Positions 26,737 to 36,532 of a DNA stretch of 64,000 nucleotides are shown one piece after another. Location of the stretch: NCBI RefSeq assembly GCF_014170335.1, contig NZ_LZZS01000034.1:62001-126000 (forward strand), given 5' to 3'. The DNA is from Achromobacter sp. UMC46. Its GTDB lineage: Bacteria; Pseudomonadota; Gammaproteobacteria; Burkholderiales; Burkholderiaceae_B. The notes below the pieces were generated by a model, which saw nothing but the letters and a program-made list of their open reading frames with translations, was not told the origin of the DNA and ran no database searches. Made by a program: the position numbers and the translations under genes. Every line of letters begins with the position of its first letter. Position 1 is the first letter of the stretch.

Positions 26737-27704
26737 TATTCGCTCCCGCGTTGAGCCGCAGCGCCATTGCCGTTCTGGCGGCGCAGGGCGCGCACCTTGC
26801 CGTCGGACAGCGACACTTGCTGGCCGGTGGTCAGGAACGCGAACAGGTCATGCGCAAACGCATCCAGGCGTGACAGGAACACGCGGTTGTTGCGCACGAA
26901 CGTGTTGTACGCCAGCACCGCGGGAATGGCCACCGCCAGGCCCAGGCCCGTCATGATCAGGGCTTCGCCCACCGGACCGGCGATGCGGTTGATGGTCACG
27001 CCATCCGACAGGCCGATGCCCACCAGCGCGTGGTACACGCCCCACACCGTGCCGAACAGGCCGACGAACGGGGCCGTCGAACCCACCGAGGCCAGCACCG
27101 TCAGGCCGTTTTCCAGCTTGGCGGTTTCTTCGTCGATGACCTTGCGCATGGTGCGCGTGACGAAATCGGAATTGGTGCCCGACTCTTCCAGCTTGGTCGC
27201 GCCGAACTTGTTGTGGTGCGCCTGGGCGTGCATGGCGTGGCTGGCCAGGTGCGAGAACGGATCGCGCGCGCCGTGCGTGCTGATCTCGTGTTCGACCTGC
27301 TCCAGCGAGCTGGCGTTCCAGAACTTGTTCAGGAAGTCAGACGAGCGCTTGCGCATGCTGACGTTGCTGGCGGCCTTGACCAGGATCAGGTACCAGGTCA
27401 CCAGCGACATCAGGATCAGAATGATGAACAGGCTCTTGCCCACGAAGTCGCTTTGGGCGACAAAGTGCAGGAAGCCCATGTCGGGCACGGCGGCCGGAGC
27501 CGGCGGCAGCGACGGCAGCGCGGCGGCGGCGCTGTGCAGCGCGTCCGCCGATTGCTGGACGACGCCGCCAGCGGCGGTCGCGGCTTGTTGGGCCGCAGGC
27601 GCAGCCGCGGCGGCGGCGGGCGCAGCGGCGCCGGCAGCAGCCGGCGCTGCCGGGCTGGTGGTCGCCTGCGCCACCAGGGTGGCGCTATGCAGTGCGTTGG
27701 ACAT
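26736..27704 (-). CDS. exbB: Biopolymer transport protein ExbB
   Basis: 322 residues. An Ala/Pro-rich N-terminus (about 1-75, possibly a signal or linker segment) precedes TM1 FVGKSLFIILILMSLVTWYL, then a cytoplasmic loop. TM2-TM3 are seen in VLASVGSTAPFVGLFGTVWG and EALIMTGLGLAVAIPAVLAY, the MotA/TolQ/ExbB channel motif. It forms the pentameric stator around ExbD. It lies two bases after tonB and overlaps exbD, so the three are translated from one message. The long N-terminus is commonly seen in betaproteobacterial ExbB. Confidence 0.94.
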
Positions 27705-27705
27705 C

Positions 27706-28509
27706 TCAGTTCCTCATTACGAAATCGAACGGAATTTTGGCTTTGGCGGGATAGGCCACGCCGTTACGGGTATAGGGCTTGAACTTGGCCTTGCGGGCGG
27801 CGGTCAGCGCCGATTCGTCCAGTCTCGGGAAACCCGAGGACGTGTCGATCGAAGCGCGGTCCACCAGACCCTGCGTATTGATTTCCACCAGCACCAGCAC
27901 CCGTCCCTCTTCCCGCATGCGACGCGAGGTCTGCGGATAGACGGGCATGGGGCGCGCGCCCTGGAACTCAATGCTCGACACCAGGATCGGCTGGTCCGGC
28001 GGCGGCCCTTGCTGCGGGCTCTGCGAGGCCTGCGCGCCATCCGTCGCGCCGGCGGGCGGCGTCTGCGGCGGCGGCGTTTCCGGCTTGGGCTCGGGCTTGA
28101 CTTCCTGCTTGGGCTGGGGCTTGGGTTTGGGCTTCGGTTTGGGCTTGGGCTTGGGCGCCGGCATCGGCGGCTTCTCGACCACCGGTTCGGGTTCCGGCTC
28201 CGGCTCGGGCTTCAATTCGGGTTCGGGCTCGGGTTCCGGCTCGATCTCGGGCTGCGGCTCGGGCGGCGGCTCGACCACCGGCTGCGGCACTTCCGGCGTG
28301 GGCTCGGCCTTTGCGATCTGCGGGATGGGCGCATCCACCAGGCTGACCATGACGGCCTCGGGCTCCTCCAGCTCAGGGAGATTCGCAGGGGCCATGAAAA
28401 TGGCGCCGATTACTGCCGCATGAAGGGCGACAACCGCCAGGCCAGCGCCTGCACGTATACCAAATGAAGACGGCGAAGAAGAATTCCAACCGCGTTGAAA
28501 ACTAGGCAT
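27706..28509 (-). CDS. tonB: Energy transducer TonB
   Basis: 267 residues. An N-terminal TM anchor (FGIRAGAGLAVVALHAAVIG, about 16-35) is followed by a periplasmic linker of Pro-Glu repeats (EPEPEPE, roughly 75-105) then Pro-Lys repeats (PKPKPKPKPKP, roughly 115-135). This charge-switched rod is typical of TonB. The C-terminal TonB box-binding domain is at about 180-267 (RPMPVYPQTSRRMREEGRVL, DESALTAARKAKFKPYTRNG). First gene of tonB-exbB-exbD. A Fur-type palindrome lies 104-118 bp upstream of the start, so iron-repressed expression is expected. Confidence 0.94.
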   Translation of the reverse strand: MPSFQRGWNSSSPSSFGIRAGAGLAVVALHAAVIGAIFMAPANLPELEEPEAVMVSLVDAPIPQIAKAEPTPEVPQPVVEPPPEPQPEIEPEPEPEPELKPEPEPEPEPVVEKPPMPAPKPKPKPKPKPKPQPKQEVKPEPKPETPPPQTPPAGATDGAQASQSPQQGPPPDQPILVSSIEFQGARPMPVYPQTSRRMREEGRVLVLVEINTQGLVDRASIDTSSGFPRLDESALTAARKAKFKPYTRNGVAYPAKAKIPFDFVMRN

Positions 28510-28612
28510 GAATCAGCCAGGGGTGCATTGACTTATCCGGCCAGCCAGGGAAATGACGCACACGAAATGGTGACGCCGGCTGACCGGTACAAGCCGAACA
28601 TAATATCTCAAA

Positions 28613-28627
28613 TGCGAATGATTCGCA
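28613..28627. promoter_or_regulatory. Candidate Fur box upstream of tonB
   Basis: TGCGAAT-G-ATTCGCA is a perfect 7-1-7 palindrome. It keeps the TG..AAT-N-ATT..CA frame of the classical TGATAAT-N-ATTATCA Fur box, with C-G replacing A-T at two inner positions. It is 104 bp upstream of the tonB ATG. Confidence 0.75.
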
Positions 28628-28770
28628 CGTCCTATTTCGTCTGGGCTAGCGTAGCACCCTTGATGCACATCCAATCCGGCTGCATAAAACGTTTACGAAA
28701 AAGTCCGTCCCCTGGGGCCGCCCAGGCCGCGCGCACGAGGCGCCTGTAGCGCGCCAGCGGCGCCGGAAAA

Positions 28771-28806
28771 CAAAAAACCCGCCACGGCGACGTGTGCGGG
28801 TTTTCT
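28771..28806 (-). terminator. Intrinsic terminator of tRNA-Val
   Basis: Continuous stem AAAACCCGC + CACG (28774-28786), GCGA tetraloop, CGTG-T-GCGGGTTTT (28791-28804). On the minus strand it is followed by a T-rich tract. It lies 52 bp past the tRNA 3' end. Confidence 0.85.
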
Positions 28807-28857
28807 GTGCGGCGCGCTTCGGATCCTTGAAGGAGCCGAACCGCCTGCGTGGGCTTC

Positions 28858-28933
28858 TGGTGGGTGCTACAGGGGTCGAACCTGTGACCTACGCCTTGTA
28901 AGGGCGCCGCTCTACCAACTGAGCTAAGCACCC
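28858..28933 (-). tRNA. tRNA-Val (anticodon TAC)
   Basis: 76 nt with encoded CCA. Minus-strand acceptor arms GGGTGCT and AGCACCC pair fully. The D arm GCTC-AGTTGGTA-GAGC, anticodon arm GCGCC-CTTACAA-GGCGT (anticodon TAC) and T arm ACAGG-TTCGACC-CCTGT are all regular. Confidence 0.97.
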
Positions 28934-29032
28934 GATCCTGACTGCTTGCGGCTGCACGCGGTGGCCGTCAATGCGACGATTCCTGCGAAGCAACTGCTAA
29001 CTCGGGGTACTCAAAAGCAATACGCGGGCCGG

Positions 29033-29061
29033 AGTATACCGGACCGCGTAGTTGTCGGCAA
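29033..29061 (-). promoter_or_regulatory. Sigma-70 promoter for tRNA-Val
   Basis: Minus strand TTGCCG (complement of 29056-29061), 17-bp spacer, TATACT (complement of 29033-29038), about 100 bp upstream of the tRNA. Confidence 0.75.
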
Positions 29062-29100
29062 ATCGCGTGGGGCCAATGCCCGGCGACCGCCATGCCGTCC

Positions 29101-29373
29101 TTAGTTGACGGCGTCCTTCAGGGCCTTGCCCGGACGGAACTTCGGCACCTTGGCCTTCTTGATCTTGATGGTTTCGCCGGTGCGCGGATTGCGGCCGGTG
29201 CGAGCAGCGCGAGCCGACACGGCAAACGTGCCAAAGCCAACCAGCGTGACCGTACCGCCCTTCTTCAGGGTGGTCTTGACGGCACCGATCAAGGCGTCGA
29301 GCGAACGACCGGCGGCAGCCTTGGAGATATCGGCCTTGCTGGCGATGTGATCGATGAGTTCGGTTTTGTTCAT
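29101..29373 (-). CDS. HU family DNA-binding protein
   Basis: 90-residue histone-like protein (HupB type), forming dimers that bend DNA. The DNA-binding arm signature [20 protein letters not shown] (about 46-65) is complete. N-terminus [20 protein letters not shown] and C-terminus [16 protein letters not shown] are canonical. GAGGGG lies upstream of the ATG. Single gene with a long AT-richer leader upstream, as expected for a strongly expressed nucleoid protein. Confidence 0.96.
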   Translation of the reverse strand: MNKTELIDHIASKADISKAAAGRSLDALIGAVKTTLKKGGTVTLVGFGTFAVSARAARTGRNPRTGETIKIKKAKVPKFRPGKALKDAVN

Positions 29374-29732
29374 TCAGGTGTACCCCTCACAAGGTATTGA
29401 GTCCGGCGAGGCCGTGCGGTTCATGGCTGTCATGATGGGACGCCACTAACCAACGCATGGCCCGACAAACGACGAACAGACAGTGGATAAACTTTTTTCT
29501 TGCGCTGCAAAGCACAACTTTTAAACTGCTGCGCCGCTTAGGATTTGATGGCTTTAATGCCTTCAAACCGTCAGCGACGCAGACATGTATTAGGCCTTGG
29601 CGTGGCGCGGCTGTCAAGCGAAAACCTCACCACAACCCGCGCCAATACTAGCTTTTAGCTGATTTCGCAATATACAAAAACGCGCATTTCGGTGTTTGCG
29701 CGACACCGTCCCGACATCACTTCAAGCCTCTA
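29374..29732. other. Upstream region of the HU gene
   Basis: About 360 bases without a gene, less GC-rich than its surroundings. It presumably carries the HU promoter and leader on the minus strand, but no hexamer pair is good enough to call. No conserved RNA is recognised. The hydroxylase gene ends at its right edge on the same strand and has no evident terminator. Confidence 0.5.
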
Positions 29733-30413
29733 TCAAACATCGACCCAACGACGCAGCAAATTGTGATAAATGCCCGTCAACTGCACGATGGAAGGATGCC
29801 CCGCGGCGTCCTGATTCAGACGCTGTATGGCTACGTCCATGTCCAGCAACAAGGCGCGCTGACTATCTTCGCGCACCAGGCTCTGCATCCAGAAGAACGA
29901 ACTTACGCGTGCCCCGCGCGTGACGGGGTTCACCTTGTGCAGGCTCGTGCCGGGGTACAGCACCATGTGCCCCGCCGGCAGCTTCACCGCCCGCGGCCCG
30001 TAGGTGTCGTCGATGACGAGCTCGCCGCCGTCGTAGGAGTCGGGCTCGGAGAAGAACAGCGTGGCGGACAGGTCTGTGCGCACGCGCTCGGCGGTGCCGG
30101 GGACGCCGCGCACCGCGTTGTCCACGTGATAGCCGAAGGCTTCGCCGCCTTCGTAGCGGTTGAAGAGCGGCGGAAAGATCTTGCGGGGCAATGCGGCCGA
30201 CATGAACAGGTTGTTCGCGGCCAGGCGCTGCAGGATCAGATTGCCGAGTTCTTCGGCCAGCGGATGCTGCTCGGGCAATTGGCGGTTGCGCTTGACTTCG
30301 GCCGACTGGTAGCCGGCGGTGACCTTGCCGTCCACCCAGTCGGCGGCGTCCAGCCTGCGCCGGATGTCCGCGGCCTCGTCTGGCGTGAAAACTTCTGCGA
30401 TTTGTATAAGCAT
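29733..30413 (-). CDS. Fe(II)/2-oxoglutarate-dependent PKHD-type hydroxylase (PiuC/YbiX family)
   Basis: 226 residues, the usual length. Begins [20 protein letters not shown]. Iron ligands: His-x-Asp in [11 protein letters not shown] (about 96-98) and the distal His in [20 protein letters not shown], with Arg for 2-oxoglutarate. [13 protein letters not shown] and [15 protein letters not shown] are family signatures. AAAGG precedes the ATG. PiuC proteins are usually Fur-controlled and linked to TonB-dependent siderophore receptors. No receptor is next to it here, although tonB lies 1.2 kb away. The physiological substrate is unknown. Confidence 0.9.
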   Translation of the reverse strand: MLIQIAEVFTPDEAADIRRRLDAADWVDGKVTAGYQSAEVKRNRQLPEQHPLAEELGNLILQRLAANNLFMSAALPRKIFPPLFNRYEGGEAFGYHVDNAVRGVPGTAERVRTDLSATLFFSEPDSYDGGELVIDDTYGPRAVKLPAGHMVLYPGTSLHKVNPVTRGARVSSFFWMQSLVREDSQRALLLDMDVAIQRLNQDAAGHPSIVQLTGIYHNLLRRWVDV

Positions 30414-30471
30414 GTGACCTTTCCGGACGGCAAAGCCGGCGCGACTTCGCGCCCGGCGCGCGCTTGCCGCA

Positions 30472-31716
30472 TTATCCCTTCAGGCAGCCCATTAGTGCCT
30501 GATCGAAATCAAACAGCAGATCGGCCTCGTCTTCGATGCCCACCGACACCCGGATGAGGCTGTCTGCAATGCCCATCTGCTTGCGGCGCTCGGCACCCAT
30601 TTCGTAATAGATGGTTTGCGCGGCAGGCAGCGCCAGGCTGCGCGTGTCGCCCAGGTGCGTGGCCATCAGCACGATGCGAAGGCGGTTCAGGAAATCGAAG
30701 CAGTCCACGCCGTCGGCCAGCTCGACGCCCAGCAGGCCGCCGAAGCGCCCGCCGAACAGCGCCGCCGACCGCGCATGCTGCGGATGGCCGGCCAGGCCCG
30801 GATAGTGCACCTTCGCGACGCCAGGATGCGCTTCCAGGAAGCGCGCCAGCGCCAGGGCGTTGGCGCAGTGCTTGGCCATGCGCAGGGCCAGCGTCTCGGC
30901 GCCCACGGCGATCCGGTGCGCGGGCTCGGCGGCCAGCGTGCCGCCCATGTCGCGCAAGCCCTTCTTCTTGACCTGCGTCAGGCCCCACCCGGTCGACGGC
31001 CCCTTGCGGTAGGCCTCGTAGATGTTGGCGTAGCCGGACCAGTCATACAGGCCCGTATCCGTCACGGCACCGCCCAGCGCGTTGCCGTGGCCGCCGATGT
31101 ACTTCGACAGGGAATTCATGACCAGCGACGCGCCCACCGTCGAGGGACGGAACATCCACGGCGAGGTCAGCGTGTTGTCCACGACGTAGACCAGGTTCTT
31201 CTCGCGGCAGATCTCGCCGATGACGGCCAGGTCGGCAACCTGCGTGCCCGGGTTGGCGATCGTCTCGGTGAAGACCATGCGCGTATTGGGCTGGATAGCG
31301 GCGCGCACCTCGGCCGAATCCGTCGCGTCCACGAAGGTGATCTCCACGCCCAGCTCCAGCAGCGTGCCCAGCAGGCTGTTGGTATTTCCGAACACGAACT
31401 GGCTGGACACCAGATGGTCTCCCCGGCGCAGCAGCGTCGTGAAGATGGCCGACAACGCCGCCATCCCCGTGGCGAAGCTGACGGTGCCCTTGCCGCCTTC
31501 CATATGGTTGATCTTCGCTTCCAACGCCGTGGTCGTGGGGGTGCCCTGGCGCGCATACGTGAAGCCCGCCTTGCCCTGGAACACCGCCGCCAGCTCTCGG
31601 GCGTCGTCGTAGGCGAATTCCGACGACGGATGCATCGGCTTGTGCACCGCTCCGTGCTCGACGGATTGTTGGCGGTCGGAATGGAGGATCGTGGTGGTAA
31701 AGCCGTTCTGGTGCAT
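30472..31716 (-). CDS. Cystathionine gamma-synthase / O-acylhomoserine sulfhydrylase family PLP enzyme
   Basis: 414 residues of the Cys/Met-metabolism PLP family, which performs gamma-replacement or elimination on homoserine esters or sulfur amino acids. Landmarks: [53 protein letters not shown], and the PLP lysine in [16 protein letters not shown]. The Met/Cys family uses the LTKY/SxTKY version; here it is SLSKY. The exact reaction (MetB, MetZ, gamma-lyase) cannot be fixed from sequence. Same strand as rlmB, 51 bases downstream. Confidence 0.88.
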   Translation of the reverse strand: MHQNGFTTTILHSDRQQSVEHGAVHKPMHPSSEFAYDDARELAAVFQGKAGFTYARQGTPTTTALEAKINHMEGGKGTVSFATGMAALSAIFTTLLRRGDHLVSSQFVFGNTNSLLGTLLELGVEITFVDATDSAEVRAAIQPNTRMVFTETIANPGTQVADLAVIGEICREKNLVYVVDNTLTSPWMFRPSTVGASLVMNSLSKYIGGHGNALGGAVTDTGLYDWSGYANIYEAYRKGPSTGWGLTQVKKKGLRDMGGTLAAEPAHRIAVGAETLALRMAKHCANALALARFLEAHPGVAKVHYPGLAGHPQHARSAALFGGRFGGLLGVELADGVDCFDFLNRLRIVLMATHLGDTRSLALPAAQTIYYEMGAERRKQMGIADSLIRVSVGIEDEADLLFDFDQALMGCLKG

Positions 31717-31767
31717 GATGGGCTGACGCGTAAAAGAAGAGCTACGGATAGGTCGGATCGGGACGGA

Positions 31768-32505
31768 TCAGGATTGGCGCTGGCGCACGGTCTCGTACAG
31801 GCAGACGGCGCTGGCCACGCTGACGTTCAGGCTTTCCACCGAACCCAGCATCGGGATATTGACCAGCTGGTCGCAGGTCTCGCGGGTCAGGCGGCGCATG
31901 CCCTCGCCTTCCGCGCCCATGACCCACGCCATCGGCTGGCGCGCATCAATCTGGTGCATGCTGCCGGTCGCCTGGTCGTCGGTGCCGATCAGCCACACGC
32001 CGCGGTCCTTCAGGCTGCGCATCGTGCGCGCCAGATTGGTGACCATCACGTACGGCACGGTATCGGCCGCGCCGCAGGCCACGCGCTGCACCGTGGCGTT
32101 CAAGCCCACGGCACGATCGCGCGGCGCGATCACCGCATGCACGCCGGCGGCGTCCGCGGTGCGCAGGCAGGCGCCCAGGTTGTGGGGATCGGTCACGCCG
32201 TCCAGGATCAGCAGCAGCGGCGGGCCCTCGATCACGTCGAGCACCTCGTCCACATCCACCGCCAATTGGCGTTCGTCGGCCAGCGCCACCACGCCTTGAT
32301 GGCGGGTGCCGCGCGACAGGCCATCCAGACGCTCCATCGGCACCGGATGCAGGCGGCAACCCGCCTTCTCGGCCTGCTCGATGAGCGTCTGCATCCGCTT
32401 GTCGCGGCGCGACGCCTCTACATAAATTTCCTTGATCGACTCGGGCGCGTGGCGCAGCCGCGCGACAACCGCGTGAAACCCGGCCAGAACTTGGGTCGAC
32501 GCCAT
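31768..32505 (-). CDS. rlmB: 23S rRNA (guanosine-2251) 2'-O-methyltransferase
   Basis: SPOUT-class (TrmH family) methyltransferase, 245 residues. N-terminal substrate-binding part [20 protein letters not shown]. Knot-forming motifs: motif 1 [20 protein letters not shown], motif 2 [15 protein letters not shown], motif 3 [20 protein letters not shown]. The ATG at 32505 has AAAGG ten bases upstream; a longer open frame upstream is non-homologous. It lies 156 bases after rnr on the same strand, the same rnr-rlmB order as in Enterobacteria. Confidence 0.95.
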   Translation of the reverse strand: MASTQVLAGFHAVVARLRHAPESIKEIYVEASRRDKRMQTLIEQAEKAGCRLHPVPMERLDGLSRGTRHQGVVALADERQLAVDVDEVLDVIEGPPLLLILDGVTDPHNLGACLRTADAAGVHAVIAPRDRAVGLNATVQRVACGAADTVPYVMVTNLARTMRSLKDRGVWLIGTDDQATGSMHQIDARQPMAWVMGAEGEGMRRLTRETCDQLVNIPMLGSVESLNVSVASAVCLYETVRQRQS

Positions 32506-32661
32506 AAATGCAATACCTTTAGATAAACGAATACCCGCCCCAAAGGGGGCGGGCCACCGGACCAAGCCGGCCATCAGCGCAATGTTACCCCTTATGGCCA
32601 GGCCGCATGGCCACGCCGCCCGGAGGCGGGCCGGCCATGAAGGGGTTTTACATCGCCGGGG

Positions 32662-35130
32662 TCAATGCCGCTTGTGCGTCGCCTTCTTGGCGGGCGCGGC
32701 GTGCTTGGCCGCCCTGGGCGGCTTGCCCGCCTTCTTGGCGTCGGCGCGCCGCTCCTTGGCGGTCTGTCCCTTCAGCGCGGCGGGCTTGGGCGCCGCCGCC
32801 TTCTTCACGCGGCGCATCGGCTCTTCCGGCCCGCGGGCCGCTGCCTTGCGCAACGCGTCGAAACTCGTGCCCTGCACCAGGCGGAATTCGATGCGGCGCG
32901 CTTCGAGGTCGACACGCGCCACCTGCACCTGCACCTTGTCGGTCAGACGGTAGCGCATGCCCGTGCGCTCGCCGCGCAATTCGTGCAGGGCGTCGTTGAA
33001 CTGGAAGTACTCGCCGCCCAGTTCGGAGACGTGCACCAGCCCTTCGACGTGCAGCGTATCCAGCGTGACGAAGATGCCGAAGCTGGCCACGCCGGTGACG
33101 GTGCCGCTGAAGTCCTCGCCCACGCGCTCCTTGACGAACCAGCACTTGAGCCAGGCCTCCACATCGCGCGAGGCTTCGTCGGCGCGGCGCTCGCTGGCCG
33201 ACAGCACCAGGCCCATCTTTTCCCAGATGGCGTGCTCGTGCTCTTTCTGCGTGCGGCCGATGACCACCGCCTGGTGATCGTCCAGGCTGGGCACATAACG
33301 CTGCCCGGCCAGCAAGGCCTTGATCACCCGGTGCGTCAGCAGGTCGGGATAGCGGCGGATGGGCGACGTGAAATGGCTGTAGCCCGGGTACGACAAGCCG
33401 AAATGGCCCATGTTGTCCGGGCTGTAGACGGCCTGCTGCATGGACCGCAGGCACATGGTCTGCAGCAGCTGGTAGTCGGGACGGCCACGCACGGTGTCCA
33501 GGAAATCGCCGTAGTCCTTGGCGGTGGGCGTTTCGCCGCCGCCCATCGACAGCCCCATCGTGCGCAGGAATTCGCGCAGCGATTGCAGGCGTTCCGGCGT
33601 GGGGCCTTCGTGGATGCGGTACAGGCCAGGATGCTTGCTGCGCGTCATGAAGTCGGCCGCGCACGTGTTGGCGGCCAGCATGCATTCTTCGATCAGCTTG
33701 TGGGCGTCGTTGCGCACCGACGGCACGATCTGTTCGATGCGGCCCAGCTCGTTGCAGACGATCTTGGTTTCGACCGTGTCGAAATCGATGGCGCCGCGCT
33801 TCTTGCGGCCCTGCACCAGCAGCTGGAACAGCTCGTAAAGATGCTGAACCTGCGGCATGACGGCGCGCATCGCCGCGGCGGCCGGGCCGCCGGGCTGCTG
33901 CAATGCCGCCCAGATATTCGTATAGGTAGTGCGGGCATGCGAGTGCATCACCGCGTTGTAGAACTGGTAGGCCGTGACCGTGCCGGCCTTGGCGCCGGTA
34001 GCGGGAATCACCATGTCGCAGACCAGCACCAGGCGGTCTACGTCGGGGTTCAGCGAACACAAGCCGTTGGAGAGCGTCTCGGGGAGCATCGGAATGACGC
34101 GGCGCGGGAAGTACACGCTAGTGCCGCGTTCGATCGCATCGTCATCCAGCGCGTCGCCCGGACGCACGTAGTGGCTGACGTCGGCAATCGCCACCAGCAG
34201 GCGCCAGCCCGGGCGCTTGCGCTGGCCCGAACCCAGCTCGACGGGTTCGCAATAGACGGCGTCATCGAAGTCGCGCGCGTCTTCGCCGTCGATCGTGATC
34301 AACGGCACATCGCGCAAGTCCACACGGTCTTTCAGGTCGCTCTTGCGCACCACGTCCGGCAGGCGCGCGGCCTGCTTGCGGGCGGCTTCCGAGAATTCGA
34401 CGGGCACGTCGAACTTGCGCACCGCGATCTCGATTTCCATGCCGGGGTCGTCGATTTCGCCCAGCACCTCGGCCACGCGGCCCAGCGGCTGCGTATGGCG
34501 GGTGGGCTGCTCCATGATCTCGACCGCGACCACCTGCCCGTGCTGGGCGCCGTTGGTGTCGCTGGGCGGAATCAGGATGTCGTGCTTGATGCGCTGATCT
34601 TCGGGTACGACGATGGACAAGCCGTGCTCGTGCAGGAAACGGCCCACCAGCTTGTTGGTGCGGCGTTCGATGACTTCGACGATGGTGCCTTCCGGCTTGC
34701 CGCGGTATTCGCCCGCCGGCTTGACCAGCACGCGGTCGCCATGCAGCACCTTGAGCATTTCGCGCGGCGACAGGAACAGGTCCGGGCCGCCGTCGTCACG
34801 CAGCAGGAAGCCGAAGCCGTCGCGGTGCCCCAGCACCTTGCCGGCGACGAAGTCCAATTTGGTGGCCAGCAGCAACACGCCCTTGCGGTTGGGCATCAAC
34901 TGCCCGTCGCGTTCCATGGCGCCCAACCGGCGCTCGAACCCGACCATCGTCGCGGCACGCTCGACGCCCATGCGTTCGGCCAATTCCACCGGAGACAACG
35001 GCGAACCCGCGGCTCGGAGCGCGGTCAAAATGGCTTCACGGGACGGGACATCGGGATCGAAGTCCGGCGGCGCTTCGGGCAAGGGTGTTGATCTATTGTT
35101 TTTCGATTCGTTATTCGATCGTTTTGCCAA
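32662..35130 (-). CDS. rnr: Ribonuclease R
   Basis: 3'-5' exoribonuclease for structured RNA, 822 residues from the TTG proposed here. Order: N-terminal winged helix (VPSREAILTALRAAGSPLSP), cold-shock domains, RNB catalytic domain with DGEDARDFDDAVYCEPVE (the Asp cluster), NVYFPRRVIPMLPE-type loop, FTSPIRRYPDLLTHRVIKAL, then S1 domain (DFSGTVTGVASFGIFVTLDT) and a Lys/Ala-rich basic tail. No ATG lies in the homologous N-terminus. TTG at 35130 (LAKRSNNESKNN) fits family length; an ATG further upstream adds 40 non-homologous residues. The start overlaps the opposing tRNA-Leu promoter. Confidence 0.93.
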   Translation of the reverse strand: MAKRSNNESKNNRSTPLPEAPPDFDPDVPSREAILTALRAAGSPLSPVELAERMGVERAATMVGFERRLGAMERDGQLMPNRKGVLLLATKLDFVAGKVLGHRDGFGFLLRDDGGPDLFLSPREMLKVLHGDRVLVKPAGEYRGKPEGTIVEVIERRTNKLVGRFLHEHGLSIVVPEDQRIKHDILIPPSDTNGAQHGQVVAVEIMEQPTRHTQPLGRVAEVLGEIDDPGMEIEIAVRKFDVPVEFSEAARKQAARLPDVVRKSDLKDRVDLRDVPLITIDGEDARDFDDAVYCEPVELGSGQRKRPGWRLLVAIADVSHYVRPGDALDDDAIERGTSVYFPRRVIPMLPETLSNGLCSLNPDVDRLVLVCDMVIPATGAKAGTVTAYQFYNAVMHSHARTTYTNIWAALQQPGGPAAAAMRAVMPQVQHLYELFQLLVQGRKKRGAIDFDTVETKIVCNELGRIEQIVPSVRNDAHKLIEECMLAANTCAADFMTRSKHPGLYRIHEGPTPERLQSLREFLRTMGLSMGGGETPTAKDYGDFLDTVRGRPDYQLLQTMCLRSMQQAVYSPDNMGHFGLSYPGYSHFTSPIRRYPDLLTHRVIKALLAGQRYVPSLDDHQAVVIGRTQKEHEHAIWEKMGLVLSASERRADEASRDVEAWLKCWFVKERVGEDFSGTVTGVASFGIFVTLDTLHVEGLVHVSELGGEYFQFNDALHELRGERTGMRYRLTDKVQVQVARVDLEARRIEFRLVQGTSFDALRKAAARGPEEPMRRVKKAAAPKPAALKGQTAKERRADAKKAGKPPRAAKHAAPAKKATHKRH

Positions 35131-35152
35131 AGCTGAAATTTCCGTATATAAT
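35124..35152 (+). promoter_or_regulatory. Sigma-70 promoter for the tRNA-Leu pair
   Basis: TTGCCA (35124-35129), 17 bp, TATAAT (35147-35152), near-consensus, facing the two tRNA-Leu genes 200 bp downstream. Its -35 box overlaps the proposed TTG start of rnr on the other strand. Confidence 0.85.
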
Positions 35153-35352
35153 GCGCAGCTTCTGTGGTTCGCCCAAGGCTGAACACTGAAGCAGAAATGG
35201 TCAGAGGGGTCGAAAGACCCATTGTAAAACCAACTGCGCTCGGGACGCATGTTTTAGTTAAGTCAGTACGCTGGAAACAACGTACAGCCCTTAATAAAAA
35301 CAAAGCAACTAGAGCGGCAGCGTATCACATAGTTCTGACAGTATCTTTCAGT

Positions 35353-35437
35353 GCCCAGGTGGCGGAATTGGTAGACGCGCACGGTTCAGGTCCGTGTGCC
35401 GCAAGGTGTGGAGGTTCGAGTCCTCTCCTGGGCACCA
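35353..35437 (+). tRNA. tRNA-Leu (anticodon CAG), copy 1
   Basis: 85 nt including CCA. Acceptor GCCCAGG with CCTGGGC, long variable arm (CCGCAAGGTGTGG region), anticodon loop with CAG, T arm GGAGG-TTCGAGT-CCTCT. A class II tRNA typical of Leu. Confidence 0.97.
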
Positions 35438-35551
35438 CGGAATTTAGATCGGATCAGCTTTCGGGCTGGCCTGACAGGTAAAGCGGTAAACAAAGCAGTA
35501 CAGTCAGTAGAAGAAGTGAAGCAGAAGTGAAGCGCGCAAGCGCTTCCCAGT

Positions 35552-35636
35552 GCCCAGGTGGCGGAATTGGTAGACGCGCACGGTTCAGGTCCGTGTGCCG
35601 CAAGGTGTGGAGGTTCGAGTCCTCTCCTGGGCACCA
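35552..35636 (+). tRNA. tRNA-Leu (anticodon CAG), copy 2
   Basis: Identical over all 85 nt to copy 1, 114 bases downstream, very likely on the same transcript. Confidence 0.97.
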
Positions 35637-35686
35637 CCCGCATATAAGTCTGACCCGCATTCAGTTGGGTTTGGATAGCAAGGCTG

Positions 35687-35722
35687 AAAGCCCCGAAAAT
35701 CGAAAGATGTTCGGGGCTTTTG
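35687..35722 (+). terminator. Intrinsic terminator of the tRNA-Leu pair
   Basis: Stem AAAGCCCCGAA (35687-35697) and TTCGGGGCTTT (35710-35720), followed by TGCTTTG. It also lies past the stop of the opposing DTW gene. Confidence 0.85.
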
Positions 35723-35756
35723 CTTTGTGGCGTTTGTGGTTTTTTGGCATTAACAC

Positions 35757-36368
35757 TCAACGCCACGGCACTTTTCGCTGCAAATGATGGCGAGCGTATA
35801 AATCTTCGCCCATGCCTTCGATCTGACCGTCGATCAAGGCCTCGAAAGGCCGCAGCAACGCATCGGCACGCATCGGCGCCTCAAGCGCGTTCAATGCATG
35901 CGTCACGGCTTCGATCGTGGACAACGCGCCCGGGATGTCGGCATGCCGCACACGGTAGCGCGTCGACAGCCCCGCCGGCAGCATCACGCGAGGCAGCGCC
36001 GCAAGCTCGGGATTGATATGCAGCAGCTTGCGCGCATGCCCCCAGGTTCCGTCCGGCACGATCAATTGGATCGGTTGACCCAGATCCTGGCCATACCCCG
36101 GATTCAGGATGTCGGCCGCGGGGCCGGGAAACAACAGGCGCGGCGCGTAGCCCGGCTCGGCCCAATCGGCGATTGAAAAATATTCACCCACCACGCGCCG
36201 TGCGCCGGCCAGCCCTAATACAGCCAGCCTGGCCGTGTTCAGCGCATGGCGCGATTCGCTGGGATGCTGCAGGACCACGACGCGGGTGCGGCATGACAAG
36301 GAAGGAATAAGCGCGCACAGGCAGTGCGATTCAGGACGCAGGCAACGCGTGCAAAGGGATCGGGACAT
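35757..36368 (-). CDS. DTW-domain protein, tRNA-uridine aminocarboxypropyltransferase (TapT-like)
   Basis: 203 residues. N-terminal zinc-type cysteines CTRCLRPESHCLC, then VVVLQHPSESRHALNTARLA, the DxTW signature VPDGTWGHARKL, and RYRVRHADIPGALSTIEAVT. DTW-domain enzymes of this class (E. coli YfiP/TapT) transfer the 3-amino-3-carboxypropyl group of SAM to uridine 47 of tRNAs. The gene sits on the minus strand between the second and third tRNA-Leu copies, which may be chance but suits a tRNA-modification enzyme. Confidence 0.9.
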   Translation of the reverse strand: MSRSLCTRCLRPESHCLCALIPSLSCRTRVVVLQHPSESRHALNTARLAVLGLAGARRVVGEYFSIADWAEPGYAPRLLFPGPAADILNPGYGQDLGQPIQLIVPDGTWGHARKLLHINPELAALPRVMLPAGLSTRYRVRHADIPGALSTIEAVTHALNALEAPMRADALLRPFEALIDGQIEGMGEDLYARHHLQRKVPWR

Positions 36369-36441
36369 GGGGCGACACTATATCGAAACTGGCCCGCTCG
36401 AAAAAATGCGGGAAAAAATGAAAAACAGCCGCCGTCGTCAC

Positions 36442-36470
36442 TTGCACGCCATAAAAAAAGTATGCATAAT
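36442..36470 (+). promoter_or_regulatory. Sigma-70 promoter for the third tRNA-Leu
   Basis: TTGCAC (36442-36447), 17 bp, CATAAT (36465-36470), 62 bp before the tRNA. Confidence 0.75.
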
Positions 36471-36532
36471 CTCGTTTCTCTGCTGCTGAACAAGAAACGA
36501 AGCGAAAGCGACGCAACAAGTGAAGCATCAGC

